6,705 nucleotides of DNA from Candidatus Bipolaricaulota bacterium (lineage in GTDB: Bacteria; Bipolaricaulota; Bipolaricaulia; M55B111). A program made the translations under genes and the position numbers. Each line of letters starts with the position of its first letter. Position 1 is the stretch's first letter. The notes under the pieces are model-generated. The model saw only the letters and a list, made by a program, of their open reading frames with translations. It was not told the DNA's origin and ran no database searches. This document shows, in pieces, positions 5,781 through 6,705 of this stretch. The DNA is taken from positions 1-6,705 of the forward strand of contig JAGXLP010000066.1 in assembly GCA_018334615.1 (NCBI GenBank), read 5' to 3'.

Positions 5781-6705
5781 GGGCTTGCGGAGTGAGGTCG
5801 AAGACAAATATGATCCCAAAAAAACTAGCTCTAAAGGTCTGGTTTTAACCATCGGGACATTCGATGGAGTTCATATTGGTCACCAGTTATTGCTCAGAAC
5901 TACCAGGGATATCGCGGAAAGTAGAGAACTGGAGAGCTCGGCCTATACGTACGAACTACCGCCGAAGAGGTATTTAGGAGAGCAGGGTCCTCCTTTATTG
6001 ATGGAGCCTCGCAGGAAGATAGACCTGTTAGGCGATTACGTTCAAAGAGTAGTGCTTGGAAATTTTCTCGAGGTAAAGGATCTTGCTCCTGAGCAGTTTG
6101 TGGAGAGAGTTCTAGTAAATGAGTTAAATGTGAAGGCTGTTGTTGTAGGTGATGATTGGCGGTTTGGCCGAAATAGGACAGGATCTTATCGGGATCTTGA
6201 AGATCTTAGTCGCGGAAGGTTCACGGTTCATCCCAAAAAACAATTGAAGAAGCAAGGAAGACCGGTCAGTAGCACCTGGGTTCGCCAATTGCTCAGTGAA
6301 GGAAATATCGCTCTAGTTACGGAACTTTTGGGTAGATATCCCGTGTTTTCGGGCGAAGTGTTAAAAGGTGATAAAATCGGGTCCGATATCGGTTTCCCTA
6401 CTGCCAACGTGGATATTGATGATAGGGTCGCTTTACCCCGAGGGGGAAGTTACGCTGCGCTGGCTAAGGTCGACGGTAGGCAGGTCAAAAGTGCTGTGCA
6501 CGTGGGGAGTCGGCCGAGTTTCGACGATAGCGACGACCATCGGCTAGAGGTTCACTTGTTAGATTTTGAGGGAGAGTTATACGGTAAGCGCCTTGAAGTC
6601 GAATTTGTTAAATACCTCGGTGAAAGCAAAAAATACGGGGCAAATCGAAAACTTCGCAAGGCTATAAGCGATTACGTTACAGAAGCGAGGCGGGTCCTGA
6701 ATGAA
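5752..6705 (+). CDS. ribF: Bifunctional riboflavin kinase / FMN adenylyltransferase, stop beyond window
   Basis: RibF phosphorylates riboflavin to FMN and adenylates FMN to FAD. The reading frame is open for 318 codons to the window edge. The family is about 305-320 residues and the final visible helix (KLRKAISDYVTEARRVLNE) is the usual C-terminus, so nearly all of it is present. The N-terminal adenylyltransferase domain has G35-TFDGVHIGH44 with the HxGH nucleotidyltransferase motif, VVGDDWRFG (131-139) and SSTWVR (173-178). The C-terminal kinase domain has GFP216-TAN219 and the LE266-VHLLDF strand, whose Glu is probably the catalytic base. The common TFxPxP segment reads TYELPP (66-71), so one proline is lost. 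I prefer the ATG at 5752 because of its Shine-Dalgarno sequence. TTG at 5785 is an alternative that gives a more usual N-terminal length (the motif Gly at 24 instead of 35). Confidence 0.93.
   Translation, partial: MISEYQEGTEGLRSEVEDKYDPKKTSSKGLVLTIGTFDGVHIGHQLLLRTTRDIAESRELESSAYTYELPPKRYLGEQGPPLLMEPRRKIDLLGDYVQRVVLGNFLEVKDLAPEQFVERVLVNELNVKAVVVGDDWRFGRNRTGSYRDLEDLSRGRFTVHPKKQLKKQGRPVSSTWVRQLLSEGNIALVTELLGRYPVFSGEVLKGDKIGSDIGFPTANVDIDDRVALPRGGSYAALAKVDGRQVKSAVHVGSRPSFDDSDDHRLEVHLLDFEGELYGKRLEVEFVKYLGESKKYGANRKLRKAISDYVTEARRVLNE

Noticed and set aside
1..6705. Mobile element, CRISPR, defence system or other new system
   Set aside because: Every substantial reading frame belongs to a well-known housekeeping family, and no direct repeats, integrase, transposase or RNA gene was seen.

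Overview
The window is ordinary bacterial housekeeping DNA. It has moderate GC content and bacterial-type versions of every protein: a class I glutamyl-tRNA synthetase, UvrB, RuvB, a DHH/DHHA1 phosphoesterase and a fused RibF. I cannot place it in a phylum from sequence alone. Nothing suggests a plasmid, phage, transposon, CRISPR array or RNA gene, and no unknown protein family is present.

Layout: three genes lie on the minus strand, in transcription order ruvB (4603 to 3578), uvrB (3449 to 1464) and gltX (1328 to the left edge, 3' end cut off). They are separated by gaps of 128 and 135 bases, so they may be three transcription units rather than one tight operon. Two genes on the plus strand diverge from ruvB across a 187-base region: an NrnA-like phosphoesterase (4791-5780) and ribF (5752 to the right edge, stop codon not reached), which overlap by 29 bases and are almost certainly co-transcribed. 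No stretch over 300 bases lacks a gene.

Roles: RuvB is the motor for Holliday-junction migration and UvrB is the damage-verifying core of nucleotide excision repair, so the left arm pairs two DNA-repair genes with a translation gene. The right arm pairs a small-RNA or pAp-type phosphatase with the enzyme that makes FMN and FAD. In many bacteria nrnA and ribF sit in the nusA-infB-rbfA-truB neighbourhood. Here they are directly adjacent, with no truB between them and no rbfA before them.

The most interesting signal is regulatory. uvrB and ruvB both lack a Shine-Dalgarno sequence. Both have a -10-like hexamer exactly 9 bases before the ATG with a common TGCT-ATGA context, which suggests near-leaderless mRNAs. 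gltX, nrnA and ribF all have clear Shine-Dalgarno sequences. The nrnA promoter (TTGATT, 17 bases, TATAAT) is the best in the window and implies a leader of about 97 bases with a hairpin just before the ribosome binding site.
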